From the NCBI GenBank assembly GCA_020634975.1, contig JACKAQ010000001.1:1736001-1800000 (forward strand): a stretch of 64,000 nucleotides of DNA, in the 5' to 3' direction. The position numbers and the translations under genes were made by a program. The notes under the pieces were generated by a model. The model saw only the letters and a list, made by a program, of their open reading frames with translations, searched no databases and was not told where the DNA came from. Below are positions 46,146 to 54,118 of this stretch, in pieces. The number at the start of each line of letters is the position of its first letter. Positions within the stretch are counted from its first letter, which is position 1. This stretch comes from JACKAQ01 sp020634975 [NCBI: Calditrichia bacterium] (GTDB lineage: Bacteria; Calditrichota; Calditrichia; RBG-13-44-9).

Positions 46146-46922
46146 TTGTTGCGTTGGGCGGGTTTAATAATTTCAGGTGTGCTTGCCGTGGCTTTAATTG
46201 CCGGATGCGGCGACAGTGAAAACAGCGCGCAGCAATCGCTGACGGTTGCGGTGTCCGCAAATTTTCAGGCGCCATTCGAAAAACTGGCGGCAGCCTACCG
46301 GGACAGCACCGGTAAATCCGTGCAGCCGATTGTCAGTTCGTCCGGCAAGTTGACCACCCAAATCCGCAACGGTGCACCGTTCGATCTGTTTTTTTCGGCG
46401 GATACGGGATATCCCAACCAACTGTTCCGGGATGGATTGGCAGTGCGCCAACCGCAAATTTACGCATCCGGCAAACTGGTGATCTGGTTTTCAGCTGCGC
46501 ACCACGGACCGTTGGACATGTCTGCGCTGACAGATCTATCGCTGAAAGCGATTGCCGTTGCCAATCCCCAAATTGCACCGTATGGCGCGGCGGCAGTTAC
46601 CGCGCTAGAAAATGCCGGTATATATAATGATATTGAACCGAGACTGGTTTTCGGAAGAAACGTGGCGCAGGTGAACCAATATTTGCGCAGCGGCGCGGCA
46701 GATGCGGCGATCACCGCTCAATCCGCTGTGGTTGGCAGCGATGTTCCCACAGCACAATGGGCATTTGTGGACAGCACGCTCTACCAACCGATTGCCCAGT
46801 CAGCGGCGATCATCGCCAATCGACCGCCGCAATTGCAGGCTGCCGCCGCACATTTTCTGGATTTTTTGAACAGTCCGGTTGCCCGGAGTATTTTCCACCA
46901 TTACGGATACCAATTGCCATGA
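46146..46922 (+). CDS. modA: Molybdate ABC transporter substrate-binding lipoprotein
   Basis: A 259-residue periplasmic binding protein for molybdate or tungstate. A TTG at 46146 is preferred as start, with AAAGG eight bases upstream; TTG 46149 and 46128 are alternatives. The signal ends in lipobox LIAGC. The mature part has the ModA pattern: LTVAVSANFQAPFEKLAAAY, then VSSSGKLTTQIRNGAPFDLF, FSADTGYP and GAADAAITAQSAV. The Ser residues that bind the oxyanion (SAN, SSSGK) are present. The stop overlaps the next start by ATGA. Confidence 0.93.
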   Translation: MLRWAGLIISGVLAVALIAGCGDSENSAQQSLTVAVSANFQAPFEKLAAAYRDSTGKSVQPIVSSSGKLTTQIRNGAPFDLFFSADTGYPNQLFRDGLAVRQPQIYASGKLVIWFSAAHHGPLDMSALTDLSLKAIAVANPQIAPYGAAAVTALENAGIYNDIEPRLVFGRNVAQVNQYLRSGAADAAITAQSAVVGSDVPTAQWAFVDSTLYQPIAQSAAIIANRPPQLQAAAAHFLDFLNSPVARSIFHHYGYQLP

Positions 46923-47335
46923 ATCGCGTACCCGCAGAAATTATCAATATTGAAACCGCAGATGCTATTTCGCTGGTCGATCTGGTTGCATTCGGCGACA
47001 CATTTTCCTGCGTGCTGATCGAAACGCCGGAAACCGCGCCGTATTTGCGGATCGGAAATCGCGTATCGCTGGTGTTTAAAGAAACGGAAATCGCCATCGC
47101 GAAAAATTTTTCCGGTCAGATCAGTTTGCGGAATCGCTTTGCGGCGACCATCCGCGCTATCGAAAACGGCGTGGTGCTCAGCAAAATTACGATGGATTTT
47201 CACGGCATTTCGATCATTTCGATCATCACCGCCCGATCCGCTGCAACACTCAACCTGCAACCCGGCGACGCCGTTACCGGATTGGTGAAAGCCAACGAAA
47301 TCGCCATTTTCGCCGATGACGGGGGGGCAATTTGA
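46919..47335 (+). CDS. Stand-alone di-TOBE (Mop-like) molybdate-binding protein
   Basis: A 138-residue cytoplasmic protein made of two TOBE/Mop domains (about 5-65 and 70-133). Each has a hydrophobic strand pattern and a V-x-GLVKA-type end, best seen in LQPGDAVTGLVKANEIAIF. Such domains form the regulatory C-terminal part of ModC or stand alone as molbindins. Here it lies between modA and modB with ATGA and TTGA overlaps, so it is translated with the transporter. It may buffer molybdate or regulate a ModC encoded elsewhere. Confidence 0.88.
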   Translation: MNRVPAEIINIETADAISLVDLVAFGDTFSCVLIETPETAPYLRIGNRVSLVFKETEIAIAKNFSGQISLRNRFAATIRAIENGVVLSKITMDFHGISIISIITARSAATLNLQPGDAVTGLVKANEIAIFADDGGAI

Positions 47336-48003
47336 ACCTCGACTGGCAACCGTTGGCGCTCACATTTCAACTGGCGGGCATCACCACTGCGGTGCTGCTG
47401 CTGATCGGGATTCCGCTGGGTTACCTGCTGGCGAGTTGGGAAAATCGCTGGAAATACGTACTGCAAACGCTGGTGAGCATGCCGCTGGTATTGCCGCCAA
47501 CCGTACTCGGTTTTTACCTGCTGCTGGCGTTCAGTCCCACCGGCGCGTTCGGGCAATTTCTGGAAAATACATTCGACCTGAGATTGGTGTTCTCGTTCGA
47601 AGGGCTGGTGATCGCTTCCATTATCTACAGTCTGCCGTTTATGGTCAATCCCATCCAGGCAGGATTCCAGAGTTTACCGGCATCGCTGGCGGAAGCGTCT
47701 GTTTCGTTGGGAAAATCTCGGTTGGAAACATTTTGGAAGGTGTTGCTGCCAAACATCAAACCGTCCCTGCTGATCGGCACGGTGCTCAGTTTCGCGCACA
47801 CGGTCGGCGAATTCGGGGTGATTTTGATGATCGGCGGCAGCATTCCCGGCGAAACACGGGTTGCCGCCATCGCCATTTACGACGAAGTTGAAGCGCTAAA
47901 TTATGCCACAGCACATACTTACGCGGCAATCTTATTGGGAATTACGTTCGCCATTTTGTTAACGGTGTATTTGGTCAATCGAAAATTATTGAAAGCGTTT
48001 TAG
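47332..48003 (+). CDS. modB: Molybdate ABC transporter permease
   Basis: A 223-residue inner-membrane permease with five to six hydrophobic helices. The EAA loop reads LAEASVSLGKSRLETFWKVL, then LPNIKPSLL, as in ModB. LASWENRWKYVLQTLVSMP and VLPPTVLGFYLLL are also typical. The start is TTG 47332, within the TGA of the upstream gene and seven bases after a GGGGGGG run. No modC follows: the next gene is on the opposite strand and overlaps the modB stop by four bases. The ATPase is therefore missing from this locus. Confidence 0.93.
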   Translation: MNLDWQPLALTFQLAGITTAVLLLIGIPLGYLLASWENRWKYVLQTLVSMPLVLPPTVLGFYLLLAFSPTGAFGQFLENTFDLRLVFSFEGLVIASIIYSLPFMVNPIQAGFQSLPASLAEASVSLGKSRLETFWKVLLPNIKPSLLIGTVLSFAHTVGEFGVILMIGGSIPGETRVAAIAIYDEVEALNYATAHTYAAILLGITFAILLTVYLVNRKLLKAF

Positions 48004-48776
48004 CGCGCGGAATGAATCGCATCGGCGAAATCGCGGAGTTGCGACAGGCTGTTTTTCTCCTCAAAAAAATTACCCACCACCACAAATCTGGCACCGGCTG
48101 CGGCTTTTTTCTGCGCCATTTCAGGCGTGCGGATGCCGCCACCGGCGATCACGGGGATTTCCAGATGTGCGGAAACCAGCGCAATCATCTCCTCCGGAAC
48201 GGTTTGCTGGGCGCCGCTGCCCGCTTCCAGATACACCATTTTCATGCCCATATATTGTGCAGCCAGCGCATGCGCCAGCGCGATGCCCGGTTTGGCGCGG
48301 GGAATTGGCATGGAGTTGCTCACAAACGAAGCGCTGGTGAGCGTGCCCGATTCGATGAGCATGTAGCCGCAGGAAATCGCCTCCAGTCCCATGTTGAAAA
48401 TTACCGGCGAGGCAACTGCCTGATTACCGATGAGGTGCTCCGGGTTGCGTCCGCTGATCAGCGAAATAAACAGGATTGCGTCCGCATGCCGGGAAATCTG
48501 GAAAAGGCTGCCGGGAAAAATGACCACCGGATGATCGCCAGCTGCCGATTTCATCCGGCGGATGGTTTCATCAAAATCGCCGCCGTGGAGCAGGCTGCCG
48601 CCCACAAAAAAGGCATCCACACCGGCGTCGATGGCGTTTCCCATCAAATCCGGCAACGCATCCGCGCTGATTTTGTCCGGGTCCAGCAGCAAAATAAACC
48701 CGCAGCCGTTGCGATCTGCTGTGTTCAATAATTTTTGGTAGGTGTTGGCGGATAGCGCCGAAGGTCTGGTTTTCAT
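48000..48776 (-). CDS. Geranylgeranylglyceryl phosphate synthase-like protein
   Basis: A 258-residue TIM-barrel prenyltransferase of the GGGPS/PcrB family, which joins a prenyl diphosphate to sn-glycerol-1-phosphate. The metal-binding LLDPDK near the N-terminus, AFFVGGSLLHGG, the phosphate-binding MVYLEAGSGA and PVIAGGGIRTPEMAQK are all present. The length and features fit the bacterial group II form of the Bacteroidota and relatives. In archaea the product starts ether-lipid synthesis; in bacteria the end product is less clear. A GGPP-type synthase is encoded nine kilobases away. Confidence 0.92.
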   Translation of the reverse strand: MKTRPSALSANTYQKLLNTADRNGCGFILLLDPDKISADALPDLMGNAIDAGVDAFFVGGSLLHGGDFDETIRRMKSAAGDHPVVIFPGSLFQISRHADAILFISLISGRNPEHLIGNQAVASPVIFNMGLEAISCGYMLIESGTLTSASFVSNSMPIPRAKPGIALAHALAAQYMGMKMVYLEAGSGAQQTVPEEMIALVSAHLEIPVIAGGGIRTPEMAQKKAAAGARFVVVGNFFEEKNSLSQLRDFADAIHSAR

Positions 48777-48813
48777 AAATACAAATCTTTCGTAACGGAA
48801 TTCTCAACAGTTG

Positions 48814-48998
48814 TTGACGACAAAAGCGACAGATTTAATTAGAACCGTTATGCACAAAACCTAAATCAAACAATTACAACAGTTAATTTGGGTAATTTTT
48901 GTAAAAATTATTGGTACCGTATTTGCTAAAATAGAAATACAACCTGTACTCATACTTACCTCCATCATCAGGACCGGAGCCAGTTGGCTCCGGTCTTT
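48814..48998 (+). ncRNA. Candidate small RNA ending at a plus-strand terminator
   Basis: A strong plus-strand terminator at 48972-49000 has no plus-strand gene ahead of it; the nearest, modB, ends a kilobase upstream behind an opposite-strand gene. TTGACG (48814-48819), a 16-base spacer and TAATTA could start a transcript of about 150 bases. Just before the hairpin the RNA would show CTTACCTCC, which can pair with Shine-Dalgarno sequences. No open frame of note is inside. Inference only. Confidence 0.35.
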
Positions 48999-49000
48999 TT
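48972..49000 (+). terminator. Plus-strand rho-independent terminator
   Basis: GACCGGAGCC and GGCTCCGGTC pair perfectly around AGTT, followed by TTTTT on the plus strand. On the minus strand it follows the NagD-like stop at once but has no T-run after it, so its main direction is plus. Confidence 0.8.
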
Positions 49001-49880
49001 ATTTATTGCCCGACCGGGCAGACAACCAATCCGGCAATTCGCCGATGGAATCCAGCCAGATGGCGGCTGCGTTTTTGTGTTTCTCCGTAGAATCGTCGCT
49101 CAATTTCCCGGTTTTTACGGCAATGCCCTGCAATCCGGCGGCAATGCTGCCTTCGATATCCGATTCCCAGTCATCGCCGATCATCGCAACATTTTCTTTG
49201 GGTAAGTTGAGTAAATTTACCGCCTGTTCGTAAAACGCCGGGCTCGGCTTCCCGACCAGCGCGGCGGTTTGTCCGGTGGCGTATTCCAGCGCGGCAACGA
49301 TCGCACCGGTGTCGATCGACAAACCGTCGCTGCGCCGCCAGTAGCGATTTTTCTGCATCGCCAGCATTTTGGCGCCGCCCATCACATGTCGAAACGCCTG
49401 GTTGATTTTGTTGTATGTTAAATCTTCGCCCAGATCGCCAATAACCAGATAGTCCGGTTTCGCGGTTGTGATTCTGAAATCCTTGAATTCCCGGTGGGTA
49501 TCGCCGCTGGTAAGCAGGCAAACGGATGCTGCTTTTTGGGCATGCAGCCAGCACGATGCCGCATACGGCGCCGAGTAGATCTGGTCCACTTCAATTTTAA
49601 ACCCCATCCGTTTGAGATTGTTCACCAACGAATAGCGGCTTTTCCGGGTGGTGTTGGTCGCCAGTAAAAACGGGATATTTTCGCGACGCAGATATTCCAG
49701 CGCTTCGATTGCGCCACGAATGATCTGGTTTTCAATACACAACACACCGTCGATATCGATTAAAAATCCCCGGATTGGGGTTGCCGGCTGTTCCGGCTGT
49801 GCATGATCCGGCTGAATCTTTTCCGCATCGATTGCGGCCGGTTGCACGCCAGGTTGCCGTTTGCGTTTGCGATTAGCCAT
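48999..49880 (-). CDS. HAD-IIA family phosphatase (NagD-like)
   Basis: A 293-residue hydrolase from the ATG at 49880 (GGAGG upstream); a longer in-frame opening lacks support. After a Lys/Arg- and Pro-rich N-terminal extension of about 35 residues, the HAD core begins with GFLIDIDGVLC (nucleophile and acid Asp), then LLATNTTRKSR, KPSPAFYEQA and MIGDDWESDIEG. The cap domain is of the C2 type, as in NagD and p-nitrophenyl phosphatases. The unusual N-terminal extension is not needed for catalysis. Substrate unknown. Confidence 0.9.
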   Translation of the reverse strand: MANRKRKRQPGVQPAAIDAEKIQPDHAQPEQPATPIRGFLIDIDGVLCIENQIIRGAIEALEYLRRENIPFLLATNTTRKSRYSLVNNLKRMGFKIEVDQIYSAPYAASCWLHAQKAASVCLLTSGDTHREFKDFRITTAKPDYLVIGDLGEDLTYNKINQAFRHVMGGAKMLAMQKNRYWRRSDGLSIDTGAIVAALEYATGQTAALVGKPSPAFYEQAVNLLNLPKENVAMIGDDWESDIEGSIAAGLQGIAVKTGKLSDDSTEKHKNAAAIWLDSIGELPDWLSARSGNK

Positions 49881-50091
49881 TTTTCCTCCGACACTGAAGC
49901 AGGTTATTTTACCATCATTCGGGCAATTTCTCAAGTTTTTTTTCGAAGCCGCGCACATATAGCCCGCAAACCGGATTTTTCACCGCGATCGCCCTTTACT
50001 TTTTTGGCGATGTTTTGTACCTTGGCACGTTCTAACCCCAGCAAAATCAACGGGGATTCCCATTTGACCGAACCTATCGCGAAAGGATTGT

Positions 50092-52083
50092 ATGCTATTA
50101 CGCCACCACGTCCGCCGATTAGTAACGATTTGTATTGTTGCACTCTTCACCGCAGTTATCAGCACAACAGCAGCGGCGCAGGAAACGACTTTCGATGCAA
50201 AGTTACCCCGCATTGCACTGGCGGATATCGCATTTACAGTGGAAATCCAGCCGGCGCTGACCGCCTATTTCAACAGCGATTCGGCGGGAATTCCCTACCA
50301 AATCAGCCTTTCGGACGGCACAGTACTGGCCAGCGGAAACGCGCAGTTGTTGCCGGATGCGCCGGGAAACATCAGCATCGCAGATGTCATAATTCCCGAG
50401 AGCGGTGCAAAAAAACTGCAGATTCGCTTTGGCGATTCCGTGCAGGAGAAATCGCTGCGGGTGCTGCCGCCGGTGCTGAGCATCTTGCCGCCTTTGCTGG
50501 CGATTGTGCTGGCACTGGTCACCCGACAGGTGATTGTCGCGCTGTTTTTCGGCGTGTGGCTGGGTGTGACGTTTGTGTACGATTTTTCCGTTTTCAGCGG
50601 ATTTTTGCACACGCTGGATGAATATATCGTGAACGCAGTGGCGAATCCCGATCACGCGTTTATCATTATTTTTAGCCTGCTGCTTGGCGGGATGGTCGGT
50701 GTGATCAGCAAATCCGGCGGCACGCAGGGTATTGTCGAAAAACTGGCTGTTTACGCAAAAGATGCCCGTGGCGGGCAAATTGCGACATGGCTGATGGGCG
50801 TGCTGATCTTTTTCGACGATTACGCCAACAGCCTGATTGTCGGCAACACAATGCGCCCATTGGCGGACAAGTTGCGCATTTCGCGGGAAAAACTGTCGTA
50901 TCTGGTCGATTCGACCGCAGCACCGGTGTCGAATATCGCCATTATCTCCACCTGGATCGGTTACGAAGTGAGCCTGATGAGCCAGGCATTCAAAACCCAC
51001 GGCATCGACCGGAACGCGTATATCACGTTTATCGAAACGATTCCGTATAATTTTTATCCGCTGTTTTCCCTGTTTTTGGGATTGCTGGTAGCGATAATGA
51101 TGCGCGATTTCGGCCCAATGTACACAGCCGAAAAACGCGCCCGAACCACCGGCGAAGTGCTCGGCGCTACCGCCAACCCACTGGCAGATTTGGGCGGTGC
51201 AGAGCTGATGGCGGATGAAAGCACCCCAAAACGCTGGTACAACGCGCTCATTCCGGTGGCAGCGGTAATCCTCACCGTGGGCATCGGGCTGTTTGCCACA
51301 GGCTGGAACAGCGGGCTGGAAGGGCTGGCCCAACAATTGGCAGAGGAAGGCAAAACCCTCGCCGATGCCGGATGGATTCACAAAACCAGCGCGATTATCG
51401 GTGCGGCAAATTCGTTTTCCGTACTGATGTGGGCATCGTTTATCGGTGGATTGGTAGCAATTGTTCTGGCGATGAGTCAACGCCTGCTAACGTTGCAGCA
51501 ATCGCTGGACGCATGGCTCGGCGGCATCAAATCGATGATGCTGGCATGTATCATCCTCACCTCTGCATGGGCGATTGGCAGTATTTGCGGCGACCTGTTC
51601 ACTGCCGACTATGTGGTTAGTCTCACCAAACAATTCCTTTCGCCGGAGTGGCTGCCGCTGCTCATTTTTCTCAGCGCTGCGGTAATAGCGTTTGCCACCG
51701 GCACATCGTGGGGAACGATGGCGATTCTCATGCCGATCGCCATTCCGTTGGCACACAAATTCCCGATGGAAGTACCCGGCATCGACGAAGCGCATGCCAC
51801 GGCGCTGCTGCTTTGTGTGACCGGCGCGGTGCTGGCCGGCGCAACCTTTGGCGACCACTGTTCGCCAATTTCCGATACCACCATTTTATCTTCGATGGCT
51901 TCCGGATCGGATCACATCGACCATGTGCGCACCCAATTGCCATACGCGCTCACCGCCGGCGCTGTGGCCTGCATTTTCGGCTACATTCCAGTTGGCTTCG
52001 GGATGAACCACTGGCTGACACTGCCGTTCGGCGCGATTGCGGTTTGGGCGCTGGTACGATTTTACGGCAAATCGACAGCCTGA
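50092..52083 (+). CDS. NhaC-family Na+/H+ antiporter with periplasmic N-terminal domain
   Basis: A 663-residue protein (AAAGGA seven bases upstream). A signal peptide-like start (VTICIVALFTAVISTTAAAQ) is followed by about 110 residues of beta-rich, exported sequence. The antiporter part begins near residue 125 and has ten or more helices. Family motifs include FFDDYANSLIVGNTMRPLAD, STAAPVSNIAIISTWIGYE, FATGTSWGTMAILMPIAIP and TFGDHCSPISDTTILSS. It fits the NhaC/COG1757 group, which exchanges Na+ for H+ or amino-acid/organic acid pairs. The N-terminal periplasmic module is unlike the plain NhaC architecture. Confidence 0.9.
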   Translation: MLLRHHVRRLVTICIVALFTAVISTTAAAQETTFDAKLPRIALADIAFTVEIQPALTAYFNSDSAGIPYQISLSDGTVLASGNAQLLPDAPGNISIADVIIPESGAKKLQIRFGDSVQEKSLRVLPPVLSILPPLLAIVLALVTRQVIVALFFGVWLGVTFVYDFSVFSGFLHTLDEYIVNAVANPDHAFIIIFSLLLGGMVGVISKSGGTQGIVEKLAVYAKDARGGQIATWLMGVLIFFDDYANSLIVGNTMRPLADKLRISREKLSYLVDSTAAPVSNIAIISTWIGYEVSLMSQAFKTHGIDRNAYITFIETIPYNFYPLFSLFLGLLVAIMMRDFGPMYTAEKRARTTGEVLGATANPLADLGGAELMADESTPKRWYNALIPVAAVILTVGIGLFATGWNSGLEGLAQQLAEEGKTLADAGWIHKTSAIIGAANSFSVLMWASFIGGLVAIVLAMSQRLLTLQQSLDAWLGGIKSMMLACIILTSAWAIGSICGDLFTADYVVSLTKQFLSPEWLPLLIFLSAAVIAFATGTSWGTMAILMPIAIPLAHKFPMEVPGIDEAHATALLLCVTGAVLAGATFGDHCSPISDTTILSSMASGSDHIDHVRTQLPYALTAGAVACIFGYIPVGFGMNHWLTLPFGAIAVWALVRFYGKSTA

Positions 52084-52091
52084 TTTTTGGG

Positions 52092-52535
52092 ATGAAAAAT
52101 AGCAAATTAACATCCTTTTCGCTGGTCATACTCCAGTTTTTGTTTGTCGGTATAATTGCATTCAGCGGGCCTGTTATTCCTTCCAAATTGATGTGGGCGC
52201 TGCTCTTTTGGAGCGGGATCGGTTTGGGTATCTGGGCAATTTTGACGATGAAAATCGGCAATTTCAATATTATTCCGGATGTGAAAAATAATGGAAAAAT
52301 GGTCATCTCCGGTCCGTATCGCCACATTCGACACCCGATGTATTCCGCTCTGCTACTGAGCACCTTGGCGGAAATTGGCAATGCTTTTTCACCACTACGT
52401 CTGACGATGTGGATGCTGCTTTTCATCATTTTATTATTCAAATTGCATTATGAAGAGCGACTCCTTTTTGCCCATTTCCCGGAATATCCGGCATATGCAG
52501 CGCGAACCAAACGGCTGTTTCCATTTTTGATTTGA
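52092..52535 (+). CDS. Isoprenylcysteine carboxyl methyltransferase-like membrane protein
   Basis: A 147-residue membrane protein from the ATG at 52092, eight bases after the antiporter stop and so probably in its operon. Four hydrophobic segments and the ICMT/PEMT signature are present: GPYRHIRHPMYSALLL, then HYEERLLFAHFPEYPAYAAR. These residues bind SAM at the membrane face. Bacterial members methylate phospholipids or unknown isoprenoid or lipid substrates. True prenyl-cysteine methylation is not implied. Confidence 0.85.
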   Translation: MKNSKLTSFSLVILQFLFVGIIAFSGPVIPSKLMWALLFWSGIGLGIWAILTMKIGNFNIIPDVKNNGKMVISGPYRHIRHPMYSALLLSTLAEIGNAFSPLRLTMWMLLFIILLFKLHYEERLLFAHFPEYPAYAARTKRLFPFLI

Positions 52536-52569
52536 TATGAATTCACCGTATTAAAAAACACATAAACCA

Positions 52570-54063
52570 ATGAAAAAATTTATTTTAGCAATCGATCAGG
52601 GCACATCCAGTTCCCGGGCAATTGTGTTCGATACAGCCGGAAAAATCCGTGCGGTTGCCCAACGGGAATTCCGGCAGCACTTCCCCAATTCCGGATGGGT
52701 GGAACATGATGCGCTGGAAATTTGGGGAACGCAGTCCGCCGTTGCGGCAGAGGCCATTCGCGCCGTTGATCCGTCGGGGAAAAATATTGCGGCAATCGGC
52801 ATCACCAATCAGCGGGAAACCACGGTGCTCTGGCACCGCGATACCGGAAAACCGCTGCACAACGCGATTGTCTGGCAGGATCGCCGCACCGCGGCGTATT
52901 GCGATTCGCTGAAAAATCAGGGTTGGGCGGAGAAAATCCGGCAAAAATCCGGATTGGTGATCGACGCATATTTTTCCGGCACCAAACTGAAATGGCTACT
53001 GGACAATGTTCCCGGTGCCCGCAAACTGGCGGAAAATGGCGAGCTGGCATTCGGTACCATCGACAGTTGGCTGGTTTGGCAACTCACCGGCGGCAAATTG
53101 CACATCACCGATGCGAGCAACGCCAGCCGCACGATGTTGTTCAACATTCATACCGGCAAATGGGACGCGGAATTGCTGGATCTGCTGAACATTCCCGCAT
53201 CTGTACTGCCGGAAGTCCGTGCCTCCAGCGAGCACTACGGCAACACCGTGAAACAAACCGCATTCCCGTTCGAATTGCCTATTTCCGGGATTGCCGGCGA
53301 TCAGCAAGCGGCATTATTCGGTCAGATGTGCACACAACCCGGTATGCTCAAAAACACCTACGGCACCGGCTGTTTCATGATGCTGAACACGGGCGATTCG
53401 CCGGTTACATCGCAAAACCGGCTGCTCAGCACGGTTGCATGGAAAATTGACGGGAAAATAACGTATGCGCTGGAAGGCAGCATCTTCACCGCGGGCGCGG
53501 TGGTGCAGTGGCTGCGGGACGGGCTGGGCATCATCAAAACATCTGCGGAAGTGGAGCAACTGGCGCAATCCGTGACGGACAACGGCGGCATCTATTTTGT
53601 CCCGGCGTTTACCGGTCTCGGCGCACCGCATTGGGATTCGTTCGCACGCGGCGCGATGGTCGGATTGTCGCGCGGGAGCACTGCCGGGCACATTGCCCGC
53701 GCGGCGCTGGAAAGCATCGCATTTCAGACAATGGATGTGCTGAAAGCGATGGAAGCGGATGCCGGTTTCCGGGTGAAATCGCTGCGGGTGGATGGCGGCG
53801 CAACGGCTAATAATTTGCTGATGCAGTTTCAATCCGATGTGCTGAACATTCCGGTGGATCGCCCGATAGTGCTGGAAACCACCGCGCTCGGCGCGGCGTA
53901 TCTGGCCGGACTCGGCGTAAATTTCTGGAAAAACACCGGAGAAATTGCGGCGCAGTGGCAACTGGAACGCCAGTTCCGGCCGACAGCGGATGCATCAACC
54001 ATTGCCGATTTGACCGGTAACTGGCAACGCGCGCTGGAACGCGCCAAAAACTGGGATGTTTAA
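52570..54063 (+). CDS. glpK: Glycerol kinase
   Basis: A 497-residue FGGY kinase that phosphorylates glycerol to sn-glycerol-3-phosphate. The N-terminal phosphate loop is [33 protein letters not shown] and AIVWQDRRT contact glycerol, and [13 protein letters not shown] and [13 protein letters not shown] follow. The C-terminal lobe has [19 protein letters not shown] and [18 protein letters not shown]. Length is exact for the family. With glpD 3.9 kb downstream it completes glycerol catabolism to DHAP, but the two are now split by inverted DUF3857 genes. No glycerol facilitator gene is seen. Confidence 0.96.
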   Translation: MKKFILAIDQGTSSSRAIVFDTAGKIRAVAQREFRQHFPNSGWVEHDALEIWGTQSAVAAEAIRAVDPSGKNIAAIGITNQRETTVLWHRDTGKPLHNAIVWQDRRTAAYCDSLKNQGWAEKIRQKSGLVIDAYFSGTKLKWLLDNVPGARKLAENGELAFGTIDSWLVWQLTGGKLHITDASNASRTMLFNIHTGKWDAELLDLLNIPASVLPEVRASSEHYGNTVKQTAFPFELPISGIAGDQQAALFGQMCTQPGMLKNTYGTGCFMMLNTGDSPVTSQNRLLSTVAWKIDGKITYALEGSIFTAGAVVQWLRDGLGIIKTSAEVEQLAQSVTDNGGIYFVPAFTGLGAPHWDSFARGAMVGLSRGSTAGHIARAALESIAFQTMDVLKAMEADAGFRVKSLRVDGGATANNLLMQFQSDVLNIPVDRPIVLETTALGAAYLAGLGVNFWKNTGEIAAQWQLERQFRPTADASTIADLTGNWQRALERAKNWDV

Positions 54064-54118
54064 CGCTTTCGCAGAACGCACTTTTGCGCTCCCGACACAA
54101 TTTTTCGGAAACGCGAAC

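Noticed and set aside
49881-50091. tRNA or riboswitch ahead of the NhaC antiporter gene
   Set aside because: No cloverleaf, no conserved riboswitch core and no terminator stem found by eye.
50203-51480. 425-codon open frame on the minus strand
   Set aside because: Antisense to the NhaC antiporter; Gln/His/Arg-rich shadow composition.
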